From the NCBI GenBank assembly GCA_029721435.1, contig CM056576.1, positions 74,665,876-74,729,875 on the forward strand: a DNA stretch of 64,000 nucleotides. The letters are read 5' to 3'. Each line of letters opens with the position of its first letter. Position 1 is the stretch's first letter. This DNA comes from Gymnothorax reevesii (taxonomy: Eukaryota; Chordata; Actinopteri; Anguilliformes; Muraenidae). A model generated the notes under the pieces. It ran no database searches and was not told the origin of the DNA. It saw nothing but the letters and a program-made list of their open reading frames with translations. Made by a program: the position numbers and the translations under genes. Positions 21,301 to 32,567 of the stretch are shown in pieces.

Positions 21301-24300
21301 CTGGGTGGTAGCTAGGCGGTTGCTATTGTGTTCTGGGTGGTTGCTAGGGCGTTGCTAGGCAGTTGCTATGGTGTTCTGGGTGGTTGCTAGGCGGTTGCTA
21401 TGGTGTTCTGGGTGGTTGCTAGGGCGTTGCTAGGCAGTTGCTATGGTGTTCTGATGGTTGCTAGGCAGTTCCTATGGTGTTCTGGGTGGTTGCTAGGGCG
21501 TTGCTATGGTGTTCTGGGTGGTAGCTAGGCGGTTGCTATTGTGTTCTGGGTGGTTGCTAGGGCGTTGCTAGGCAGTTGCTATGGTGTTCTGGGTGGTTGC
21601 TAGGGCGTTGCTAAGGTGTTCTGGGTGGTAGCTAGGCGGTTGCTATTGTGTTCTGGGTGGTTGCTAGGGCGTTGCTAGGCGGTTGCTATGGTGTTCTGGG
21701 TGGTAGCTAGGTCGTTGCTAGGCAGTTGCTATGGTGTTCTGGGTGGTTGCTAGGCAGTTGCTATGGTGTTCTGGGTGGTTGCTAGGGCGTTGCTAGGCAG
21801 TTGCTATGGTGTTCTGATGGTTGCTAGGCAGTTGCTATGGTGTTCTGGGTGGTTGCTAGGGCGTTGCTAGGCAGTTGCTATGGTGTTCTGGGTGGTTGCT
21901 AGGGCGTTGCTATGGTGTTCTGGGTGGTAGCTAGGCGGTTGCTATTGTGTTCTGTGTGGTTGCTAGGGCGTTGCTAGGCGGTTGCTATGGTGTTCTGGGT
22001 GGTTGTTAGGGTGTTGCTAGGCAGTTGCTATGGTGTTCTGGGTGGTTGCTAGGCGGTTGCTATGGTGTTCTGTGTGGTTGCTAGCGCGATGCTATGGTAT
22101 TTTGGGTGGTTGCTAGGTGGTTGCTATGGTGTTCTGGGTGGTTGCTAGGGCGTTGCTAGGCAGTTGCTATGGTGTTCTGCGTGGTTGCTAGGCGGTTGCT
22201 ATGGTGTTCTGGGTGGTTGCTCGGGTGTTGCTAGGCAGTTGCTATGGTGTTCTGGGTGGTTGCTAGGCGGTTGCTATGGTCTTCTGGGTGGTTGCTAGGC
22301 GGTTGCTATGGTGTTCTGGGTGGTTGCTAGGCGGTTGCTATGGTGTTCTGGGTGGTTGCTAGGGCGTTGCTAGGCAGTTGCTATGGTGTTCTGATGGTTG
22401 CTAGGCGGTTGCTATGGTCTTCTGGGTGGTTGCAAGGCGGTTGCTATGGTGTTCTGGGTGGTTGCTAGGCGGTTGCTATGGTGTTCTGGGTAGTTGCTAG
22501 GGCGTTACTAGGCAGTTGCTATGGTCTTCTGATGGTTGCTAGGCGGTTGCTATGGTGTTCTGGGTGGTTGCTAGGGCGTTGCTAGGCAGTTGCTATGGTG
22601 TTCTGGGTGGTTGCTAGTCGGTTGCTATGGTGTTCTGGGTGGTTGCTAGGCGGTTGCTATGGTGTTCTGGGTGGTTGCTAGGGCGTTGCTAGGCAGTTGC
22701 TATGGTGTTCTGATGGTTGCTAGGCGGTTGCTTTGGTGTTCTGGGTGGTTGCTAGGGCGTTGCTAGGCAGTTGCTATGGTGTTCTGGGTGGTTGCTAGGG
22801 CGTTGCTATGGTGTTCTGGTTGGTAGCTAGGCGGTTGCTATGGTGTTCTGGGTGGTTGCTAGGGCGTTGCTAGGCAGTTGTTATGGTGTTCTGGTTGGTT
22901 GGTAGGGCGTTGCTGTGGTGTTCTGGGTGGTAGCTAGGCAGTTGGTATTGTGTTCTGGGTGGTTGCTAGGGCGTTGCTAGGCGGTTGCTTTGGTGTTCTG
23001 GGTGGTTGTAAGGGTGTTGCTAGGCAGTTGCTATGGTGTTCTGGGTGGTTGCTAGGCGGTTGCTATGGTGTTCTGGGTGGTTGCTAGCGCTTTGCTAGGC
23101 AGTTGCTATGGTATTTTTGGCGGTTGCTATGTGGTTGCTATGGTGTTCTGGGTGGTTGCTAGGGCGTTGCTAGGCAGTTGCTATGGTGTTCTGGGTGGTT
23201 GCTAGGCGGTTGCTATGGTGTTCTGGGTGGTTGCTCGGGTGTTGCTAGGCAGTTGCTATGGTGTTCTGGGTGGTTGCTAGGCGGTTGCTATGGTGTTCTG
23301 GATGGTTGCTAGGCGGTTGCTATGGTGTTCTGGGGGGTTGCTTTGCGTTGCTAGGCAGTTGCTATGGTGTTCTGGGTGGTTGCTAGGCGGTTGCTATGGT
23401 GTTCTGGGTGGTTGCTAGGGCGTTGCTAGGCAGTTGCTATGGGGTTCTGGGTGGTTGCTAGGCGGTTGCTGTGGTGTTCTGGGTGGTTGCTTGCGCGTTG
23501 CTAGGCAGTTGCTATGGTATTTTGGGTGGTTGCTAGGTGGTTGCTATGGTGTTCTGGGTGGTTGCTAGGGCGTTGCTAGGCAGTTGCTATGGTGTTCTGG
23601 GTGGTTGCTAGGCGGTTGCTATGGTGTTCTGGGTGGTTGCTCGGGTGTTGCTAGGCAGTTGCTATGGTGTTCTGGGTGGTTGCTAGGCGGTTGCTATGGT
23701 GTTCTGGGTGGTTGCTAGGCGGTTGCTATGGCGTTCTGGGTGGTTGCTAGGGCGTTGCTAGGCAGTTGCTATGGTGTTCTGGGTGGTTGCTCGGCGGTTG
23801 CTATGGTGTTTTGGGTGGTTGCTAGGGCGTTGCTAGGCAGTTGCTATGGTGTTCTGGGTGGTTGCTAGGCGGTTGCTAAGGTGTTCTTGGTGGTTGCTAG
23901 GGCGTTGCTAGGCAGTTGCTATGGTGTTTTGGGTGGGTGCTGGGCGGTTGCTATGGTGTTCTGGGTGGTTGTTAGGGCGTTGCTAGGCGGTGGCTATGGT
24001 GTTCTGGGTGGTTGCTAGGCAGGTGCTGTGGTGTTCTTGGTGGTTGTTAGGGCGTTGCTAGGCGGTTGCTATGGTGTTCTGGGTGGTTGCTAGGGCGTTG
24101 CTAGGCATTTGCTTTGGTGTTCTGAGTGGTTGCTTGGCGGTTGCTATGGTGTTTTGGGTGGTTGCTAGGGCGTTGCTTGGCAGTTGCTATAGTGTTCTGG
24201 GTGGTTGCTAGGCAGTTGCTATGGTGTTTTGGGTGGTTGCTAGGCAGTTGCTATGGTGTTCTGAATATTTGCTTGGGCATTGCTCGACAGTTGCTATGTT

Positions 24301-24323
24301 GTTCTTGTTGTTGCTAGGGCGTT
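18383..24323 (+). repeat. Minisatellite array A4 (about 5.9 kb, type b)
   Basis: Type-b start: GTTGCAATGG at 18481 and GGCCTTGCTAAGCGG, matching arrays after S5, S6, S10 and S11. The first half is a 1660-bp tandem duplication (18450-21770). The end carries the standard terminal signature (TTGCTTGGCGG, then GAATATTTGC). Confidence 0.95.
18450..21770 (+). repeat. 1660-bp tandem duplication inside A4
   Basis: At least eight private variants repeat at exactly 1660 bp: GTTGCAATGG start (18481 and 20141), CTTTGCTAAG (18661 and 20321), TTGCCATGCC (18781 and 20441), GTTGTTAGGGTGG (about 18981 and 20641), TTGCCAGGGCG (19621 and 21281, last base), CAGTTCCTATGG (19801 and 21461), GCTAAGGTG (19951 and 21611) and AGGTCGTTGC or its variant (20051 and 21711). 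The array-start signature thus recurs at about 20130 with no spacer in front of it. Confidence 0.92.
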
Positions 24324-25714
24324 GATGTGTCTTGTTTGGGGATCGAGTGAAAACTGGGAGAAGTAGTGAACCGTACGATTACGAAATTATTTGGAATATT
24401 AACAAGGAAGGAAGGAGGGAAAGAAGGAACTAATGAGGGAAGTAAGGAAAGAAGGAATATAGGAAAAAAAGAAGGAAATCAAAGGAAGGCAGGAAAGAAC
24501 AAAGGAAAGAAGGCGAGGATGGATGGAAAGAAACAGAGGAATGAAGGAAAGAAGGAAGTAAAGAAGGAAGGAAAGGAAGAAGGGAAGAAGAAGGATTTAA
24601 GTAAAGATAGAAGGAAGGGAGGAAGGAAGGAAGTGAGGAAGAAGAAATGAAAAACAGAAGGAAAGAGGGAAGGAAGGTAAGAAAAAGTAAAGAAAAGAAG
24701 AGGGAAGGAAAGAGAAGGAAAGCAGAAAGAAGAAAGGAAGAAAGATAAGAAGGATATGAAGGAATGAAAGAAGGCATGATGGAAGGGAAGAAAAACTAAG
24801 GAAGGTAGGAAAGAAAATTGGTAGGGAGGAAGAATGGGAGGAAGGATGAAAGACATGATAGAAGGAAGTAAAGTAGGAAAGAAGGAACGAATAAAGGAAG
24901 GAAGGAACGAAAGAAAGAAATAGGAGGGAAAAAGAAAGAAGGAATGACAGAAAATAGAAGGGAGGAAAGCAGTAAGGAAGCTGTAGTCTCAACAGAGCTA
25001 GATTGTAGTCTTACAGCCCGAGAAACTGACAGTTACAGCAGGTGGTCAGAACACCTGGCACAAGATTCCATTTGCTTAATGGCCCTATTGTGATGTCATA
25101 ATGCCAATGTTAAGTCTATGGGGGGAAAAAATTTATAGTTTTTTATTAATAACTCAAAAAGTATAAAAGTTACAAAGATGAAAAATACATTGCACAGGTG
25201 TCCTAAGTAAGACCTACGCAACGCAGTTTGAATGAAGTTTCTACGATAAACGGTTGAGGCCGCATTAAGTGTGTTAGAAGAATAATAATAATAACTAGAT
25301 AATGTAATTCCGGGGAATTACGTGTGCATTGAAAATTCAAAGTGTAGTTGCATAACGTGGAGTTTGTAACATATCATTGCATTATGATATTGGTAGCTAC
25401 GTTTTTAGAAGGATAATTATGGTAGTGGTGAGGACTTTTATTTTGAAACAGATGTGGACTGAGGAAACAGTTTGCGGGAGTCATAGTTGATGACAACTGT
25501 CATATGGAAATTTTTAATAGTGACATTTTTTAAAAGTGAAGAATTGTAGTCAGGACTTATATTTTGAGACAGGATTGGGCAGAAGAAACAGTTGCCGGAA
25601 GTCATAGTCGAAAACAATCAGGAGTTGGAATGGCTGAAAGGTTGATAAGTTGAGTAGCTTAAAAAGTTACATTTTTTTATTGTAATTTGACATAATGAGG
25701 AATGGCTGTAACAG
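24324..25714 (+). repeat. Spacer block S5 (1391 bp)
   Basis: Polypurine tract 24403-24980, middle segment to about 25281, short (AAT)4, distal segment to 25714. 5' type alpha combined with 3' type GTGAAGAATTG. In the inverted-repeat zone the hairpin loop is changed (GTAATTCC-GG-GGAATTAC) and the right arm has decayed to GAAAATTC. The end reads ACAGTCGTTAGTCAG. Confidence 0.92.
24403..24980 (+). repeat. GGAA/GAAA polypurine tract of S5
   Basis: About 578 bp. It shares the GAGGGAAGGAAGGTAAG interruption and the CAACAGAGCTAG exit sequence with S1 only, so S1 and S5 are closest relatives in this segment. Confidence 0.95.
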
Positions 25715-28700
25715 TCGTTAGTCAGTTGCTATGGTGTTCTGTGTACTTGTGAGGGTGTTGCTAGGCAGCTGCTATCGTGTTCTGGGTGGTTGCTAGGGCA
25801 TTGCTAGGCAGTTGCAATGGTGTTCTGGGTGGTTGCTAGGGCCTTGCTAAGCGGTTGCTATGGTGTTCTGAGTGGTTGATAGGGCGTTGCTAGGCGATTG
25901 CTAAGGTGTTCTGGGTGGTTGCTAGGCGGTTGCTATGGCGTTCTGGGTGGTTGCTAGAGTGTTGCTATGGGGTTCTGGGTGGTTGCTAGGCGGTTGCTAT
26001 GGCATTCTGGGTGGTTGCTAGGGCTTTGCTAAGCAGTTGCTATGATGTTCTGGGTGGTTGCAAGGGCGTTGCTAGGTGGTTGCTATGGTGTTCTGGGTGG
26101 TTGCTAGGGTGTTGCTAGGCAGTTGCTATGGTGTTCTGGGTGGTTGCTAGGGCGTTGCTAGGCAGTTGCTATGGTGTTCTGGGTGGTTGCTAGGGCATTG
26201 CTAGGCAGTTGCTATGGTGTTCTGGGTGGTTGTAAGGGTGGTTGCTATGGCATTCTGGGTGGTTGCTAGGGCATTGCTAAGCAGTTGCTATGGTGTGCTG
26301 GGTGGTTGCTACGGCGTTGCTAGGCGTTTGCTATGGTGTTCTGAGTGGTTGCTAGGGTGTTGCTAGGCAGTTGCTATGGTGTTCTGGGTTGTTGCTAGGT
26401 GGTTGCTATGGTGTTCTGGGTGGTTGCTAGGGCGTTGCTAGGCGGTTGCTATGGTGTTCTGGGTGGTTGCTCGGGCGTTGCTAGGCGGTTGCTATGGTGT
26501 TCTGGGTGGTTGCTAGGGCGTTGCTATGGTGTTCTGGGTGGTTGCTAGGGCGTTGCTAGGCAGTTGCAATGGTGTTCTAGATGGTTGCTAGGCGGTTGCT
26601 ATGGTGTTCTGGGTGGTTGCTAGGGTGTTGCTATGGTGTTCTGGGTGGTTGTTAGACGGTTGCTATGGTGTTCTGGGTGGTTGCTAGGCGGTTGCTATGG
26701 TGTTCTGGTTGGTAGCTAGGCGGTTGCTTTGGTGTTCTGGGTGGTTGCTAGGTCGTTGCTAGGCAGTTGCTATGGTGTTCTCGGTGGTTGCTAGGCGGTT
26801 GCTATGGTGTTCTGGGTGGTTGCTGGGGGGTTGCTATGGTGTTGTGGGTGGTTGCGAGGGCGTTGCTAGGCAGTTGCTATGGTGTTCTGATGGTTGCTAG
26901 GCTGTTGCTATGGTGTTCTGGGTGGTTGCTAGGGCGTTGCTAGGCGGTTGCTATGGTGTTTTGGGTGGTTGTTAGGGTGTTGCTAGGCAGTTGCAATGGT
27001 GTTCTGGGTGGTTGCTAGGCGGTTGCTATGGTGTTCTGGGTGGTTGCTAGGGCGTTGCTAGGCAGTTGCTATGGTGTTTTGGGTGGTTGCTAGGTGGTTG
27101 TTATGGTGTTCTGGGTGGTTGCTAGGGCGTTGCTAGGCAGTTACTATGGTGTTCTGGGTGGTTGCTAGGCGGTTGCTATGGTGTTCTGGGTGGTGGCTAG
27201 GGCGTTGCTAGGCAGTTGCTATGGTGTTTTGGGTGGTTGCTAGGCGGTTGCTATGGTGTTCTGGGTGGTTGCTAGGGCGTTGCTAGGCAGTTGCTATGGT
27301 GTTTTGGGTGGTTGCTAGGTGGTTGCTTCGGTGTTCTGGGTGGTTGCTAGGGCGTTGCTAGGCAGTTGCTGTGGTGTTCTGGGCGGTTGCTAGGTTGTGG
27401 CTGTGGTGTTCTGGGTGGTTGCTAGGGCGTTGCTAAGCAGTTTCTATGGTGTTCTGGGTGGTTGCTGGGCGTTGCGAGGCAGTTGCTATGGTCTTCTGGA
27501 TGGTTGCTAGTTGGTGGCTTTGGTGTTCTGGGTGGTTGCTAGGGCGTTGCTAGGCAGTTGCTATGGTGTTCTGGGTGGTTGCTAGGCGGTTGCTATGGTG
27601 TTCTGGGTGGTTGCTAGGGCGTTGCTAGGCAGTTGCTATGGTGTTCTGGGTGGTTGCTAGGCGGTTGCTATGGTGTTCTGGATGGTTGCTAGGGCGTTGC
27701 TAGGCAGTTGCTATGGTGTTTTGGGTGGTTGCTAGGTGGTTGCTTTGGTGTTCTGGGTGGTTGCTAGGGCGTTGCTAGTCAGTTGCTATGGTGTTCTGGG
27801 TGGTTGCTAGGCGGTTGCTATGGTGTTCTGGGTGGTTGGAAGGGCCTTGCTAGGCGGTTGGTATGGTGTTCTGGGAGGTTGCTAGGGCATTGCTAGGCTG
27901 TTGCTATGGTGTTCTGGGTGGTTGCTAGGGCATTGCTATGCGGTTGCTATGGTGTTCTGGGTGGTTGTTAGGGTGTTGCTAGGCAGTTGCTATGGTGTTC
28001 TGGGTGGTTGCTAGACGGTTGCTCTGGTGTTCTGGGTGGTTGCTAGGGCGTTGCTCGGCAGTTGCTTTGGTGTTTTGGGTGGTTGCTAGGTGGTTGCTAT
28101 GGTGTTCTGGGTGGTTGCTAGGGCGTTGCTAGGCAGTTGCTATGGTGTTCTGGGTGGTTGCTAGGCGGTTGCTATGGTGTTCTGGGTGGTTGCTCTTGCG
28201 TTGCTAGGCAGTTGCTATGGTGTTCTGGGTGGTTGCTAGGCGGTTGCTATGGTGTTCTGGGTGGTTGCTAGGCGGTTGCTATGGTGTTCTGGGTGGTTGC
28301 TAGGGCGTTGCTAGGCAGTTGCTATGGTGTTCTGGGTGGTTGCTAGGCGGTTGCTATGGTGTTCTGAGTGGTTGCAAGGCGGTTGCTATGGTGTTCTGGG
28401 TGGTTGCTAGGGCGTTGCTAGGCAGTTGCTATGGTGTTCGGGGTGGTGGTTGGGGGGTTGCTTTGGTGTTGTGGGTGGTTGCTAGGGCGTTGCTAGGCGA
28501 TTCCTATGGTGTTCTGTGTGGTTGCTAGGGCGTTGCTAGGCAGTTGCTATGGTGTTCTGGGTGGTTGCTAGGCGGTTGCTAAGGTTTTCTTGGTGGTTGC
28601 TATGGCGTTGCTAGGCAGTTGCTATGGTGTGCTGGGTGGTTGCTAGGCGGTTGCTATGGTGTTCTGGGTGGTTGCTAGGGCGTTGCTAGGCAGTTGCTAT

Positions 28701-31180
28701 GGTGTTTTGGGTGGTTGCTAGGCGGTTGCTATGGTGTTCTGGGTGGTTGCTAGGGCGTTGCTAGGCAGTTGCTATGGTGTTTTGGGTGGTTGCTAGGTGG
28801 TTGCTATGGTAATCTAAGTGGTTGCTAGGGCGTTGCTAGGCAGTTGCTATGGTGTTCTGGGTGGTTGCTGGGCGGTTGCTATGGTGTTCTGGGTGGTTGC
28901 TAGGGCCTTGCTAGGCAGTTGCTATGGTGTTCTGGGTGGTTGCTAAGCGGTTGCTATGGTGTTCTGGGTGGTTGCCAGGGCGTTGCTAGGCAGTTGCTAT
29001 GGTGTTCTGGGTGGTTGCTAGGCGGTTGCTATGGTGTTCTGGGCAGTTGCTAGGGCGTTGCTAGGCGATTCCTATGGTGTTCTGTGTGGTTGCTAGGGCG
29101 TTGCTAGGCAGTTGCTGTGGTGTTCTGGGTGGTTGCTAGGCGGTTGCTAAGGTTTTCTTGGTGGTTGCTATGGCGTTGCTAGGCAGTTGCTATGGTGTTC
29201 TGGGTGGTTGCTAGGCGGTTGCTATGGTGTTCTGGGTGGTTGCTAGGGCGTTGCTAGGCAGTTGCTATGGTGTTTTTGGTGGTTGCTAGGCGGTTGCTAT
29301 GGTGTTCTGGGTGGTTGCTAGGGCGTTGCTAGGCAGTTGCTATGGTGTTTTGGGTGGTTGCTAGGTGGTTGCTATGGTGTTCTGGGTGGTTGCTAGGGCG
29401 TTGCTAGGCAGTTGCTATGGTGTTCTGGGTGGTTGCTGGGCGGTTGCTATGGTGTTCTGAGTGGTTGCTAGGGCGTTGCTAGGCAGTTGCTATGGTGTTC
29501 TGGGTGGTTGCTAGGCGGTTGCTATGGTGTTCTGGGTGGTTGCGAGGGCGTTGCTAGGCCATTCCTATGGTGTTCTGTGTGGTTGCTAGGGCGTTGCTAG
29601 GCAGTTGCTATGGTGTTCTGAGTGGTTGCTAGGCGGTCGCTAAGGTGTTCTTGGTGGTTGCTAGGGCGTTGCTAGGCAGTTGCTATGGTGTTCTGGGTGG
29701 TTGCTAGGCGGTTGCTAAGGTTTTCTGGGTGGTTGCTGGGCGGTTGCTATGGTGTTCTGGGTGGTTGCTAGGGCCTTGCTAGGCAGTTGCTATGGTGTTC
29801 TGGGTGGTTGCTAGGCGGTTGCTATGGTGTTCTGGGTGGTTGCTAGGGCGTTGCTAGGCAGTTGCTATGGTGTTCTGGGTGGTTGCTAGGCGGTTGCTAT
29901 GGTGTTCTGGGTGGTTGCTAGGGCGTTGCTAGGCGATTCCTATGGTGTTCTGTGTGGTTGCTAGGGCGTTGCTAGGCAGTTGCTATGGTGTTCTGGGTGG
30001 TTGCTAGGCGGTTGCTAAGGTTTTCTTGGTGGTTGCTATGGCGTTGCTAGGCAGTTGCTATGGTGTTCTGGGTGGTTGCTCGGCAGTTGCTATGGTGTTC
30101 TGGGTGGTTGCTAGGCGGTTGCTATGGTGTTCTGGGTGGTTGCTAGGGCGTTGCTAGGCGATTCCTATGGTGTTCTGTGTGGTTGCTAGGGCGTTGCTAG
30201 GCAGTTGCTATGGTGTTCTGGGTGGTTGCTAGGCGGTTGCTAAGGTTTTCTTGGTGGTTGCTATGGCGTTGGTAGGCAGTTGCTATGGTGTTCTGGGTGG
30301 TTGCTAGGCGGTTGCTATGGTGTTCTGGGTGGTTGCTAGGGCGTTGCTAGGCAGTTGCCATGGTGTTTTGGGTGGTTGCTGGGCGGTTGCTATGATGTTC
30401 TGGGTGGTTGCTAGGGCGTTGCTAGGCCATTCCTATGGTGTTCTGTGTGGTTGCTAGGGCGTTGCTAGGCAGTTGCTATGGTGTTCTGAGTGGTTGCTAG
30501 GCGGTTGCTAAGGTGTTCTTGGTGGTTGCTAGGGCGTTGCTAGGCAGTTGCTATGGTGTTTTGGGTGGTTGCTAGGTGGTTGCTATGGTGTTCTGGGTGG
30601 TTGCTAGGGCGTTGCTAGGCAGTTGCTATGGTGTTCTGGGTGGTTGCTGGGCGGTTGCTATGGTGTTCTGGGTCGTTGCTAGGGCGTTGCTTGGCAGTTG
30701 CTATGGTGTTGTGGGTGGGTGCTAGGCGATTGCTAGGGTGTTGTGGGTGGTTGCTAGGGCGTTGCTAGGCAGTGGCTATGGTGTTTTGGGTGGTTGCTAG
30801 GCGGTTGCAATAGTGTTCTGGGTGGTTGCTAGGGCGTTGCTAGGCAGTTGCTATGGTGTTTTGGGTGGTTGCTAGGCAGTTGCTATGGTGTTCTTGGTGG
30901 TTGTGAGGGCGTTGCTAGGCGGTTGCTATGGTGTTCTGGGTGGTTGCTAGGGCGTTGCTAGGCAGTTGCTTTGGTGTTCTGAGTGGTTGCTTGGCGGTTG
31001 CTATGGTGTTCTGGGTGGTTGCTAGGGCGTTGCTTGGCAGTTGCTATAGTGTTCTGGGTGGTTGCTAGGCAGTTGCTATGGTGTTTTGGGTGGTTGCTAG
31101 GCGGTTGCTATGGTGTTCTGAATTTTTGCTTGGGCATTGCTGGAGAGTTGTTATGTTGTTCTTTTTATTGGTAGGGCGTT
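25715..31180 (+). repeat. Minisatellite array A5 (about 5.5 kb, type b, with recurrent ATTCCTATGG cassettes)
   Basis: Type-b start. In 28400-30500 a distinctive cassette (GATTCCTATGG or CATTCCTATGG, then TTCTGTGTGG, then GCTAAGGTTTTCTTGG or close variant) recurs at 28499, 29067, 29560, 29935, 30160 and 30428. The spacings 568, 493, 375, 225 and 268 all equal whole sums of 43 and 32. The terminal signature is altered just before S6 (GAATTTTTGC, CTGGAGAG). Confidence 0.95.
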
Positions 31181-32567
31181 GATGTGTATTGTTTGGGGAT
31201 CGAGTGAAAACTGGGAGAAGTAGTGAACCGTACGATTACGAAATTATTTGGAATATTAACAAGGAAGGAAGGAGGGAAAGAAGGAACTAATGAGGGAAGT
31301 AAGGAAAGAAGGAATATAGGAAAAAAAGAAGGAAATCAAAGCAAGGCAGGAAAGAACAAAGGAAACTAGGCGAGGATGGATGGAAAGAAACAGAGGAATG
31401 ACTGAAAGAAGGAAGTAAGGAAGGAAGGAAAGGAAGAAGGGAAGAAGAAGGATTTAAGTAAAGATAGAAGGAAGGAAGGAAGGAAGTGAGGAAGAAAAAA
31501 TGAAAAACAGAAGGAAAGAGAGAAGGAAGGAAAGAAAAAGTAAAGAAAGGAAGAGGGAAGGAAAGAGAGGGAAAGCAGAAAGAAGAAAGGAAGAATGATA
31601 AGAAGGATATGAAGGAATGAAAGAAGGCATGATGGAAGGAAAGAAAAACTAAGGAAGGTAGGAAAGAAAAATGGTAGGGAGGAAGAATGGGAGGAAGGAT
31701 GAAAGGCAGGATAGAAGGAAGTAAAGTAGGAAAGAAGGAACGAATAAAGGAAGGAAGGAACGAAGGAAAGAAATAGGAGGGAAAAAGAAAGAAGGAATGA
31801 CAGAAAATAGAAGGAAGGAAAGCAGTAAGGAAGCTGTAGTCTCAAGAGAGCCAGATTGTAGTCTTACAGCCTGAGAAACTGACAGTTACAGCAGGTGGTC
31901 AGAACACCTGGCACAAGATTCCATTTGCTTAATGGCCCTATTGTGATGTCATAATGCCAATGTTAAGTCTATGGGGGGACAAAATTTATAGTTTTTTATT
32001 AATAACTCAAAAAGTATAAAAGTTACAAAGATGAAAAATACATTGCACAGGTGTCCTAAGCAAGACCTACGCAACGCAGTTTGAATGAAGTTTCTACGAT
32101 AAACGGTTGAGGCCGCATTAAGTGTGTTAGAAGAATAATAATAATAACTAGATAATGTAATTCCAGGGAATTACGTGTGCATTGAAAATGCAAAGTGTAG
32201 TTGCATAAGGTGGAGTTTGTAACATGTCATTGCATTATGGTATTGGTAGCTACGTTTTTAGTAGGATAATTATGGTAGTGGTGAGGACTTTTATTTTGAA
32301 ACAGATGTGGACTGAGGAAACAGTTTGCGGGAGTCATAGTTGATGACAACTGTCATATGGAAATTTTTAATCGTGACATTTTTTAATAGTGAAGAATTGT
32401 AGTAAGGACTTATATTTTGAGACAGGATTGGGCAGAAGAAACAGTTGCCGGAAGTCATAGTCGAAAACAATCAGGAGTTGGAATGGCTGAAAGGTTGATA
32501 AGTTGAGTAGCTTAAAAAGTTACATTTTTTTATTGTAATTTGACATAATGAGGACTGGCAGTAACAG
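31181..32567 (+). repeat. Spacer block S6 (1387 bp)
   Basis: Polypurine tract 31261-31833, middle segment, (AAT)4, distal segment to 32567. 5' type beta (GATGTGTATTG leader; AAACTAGGCGAGG in the tract) combined with 3' type GTGAAGAATTG, the only such combination in the window. Confidence 0.92.
31261..31833 (+). repeat. GGAA/GAAA polypurine tract of S6
   Basis: 573 bp, beta subtype. The tracts of S6, S7, S8, S9 (first) and S12 all measure 573 bp by the same end points, showing that this subtype spread as a unit with little slippage. Confidence 0.95.

Noticed and set aside
18450..24323. CRISPR-like repeat and spacer pattern
   Set aside because: The units are degenerate tandem minisatellite with no unique spacers, no leader and no cas genes, and the context is eukaryotic.
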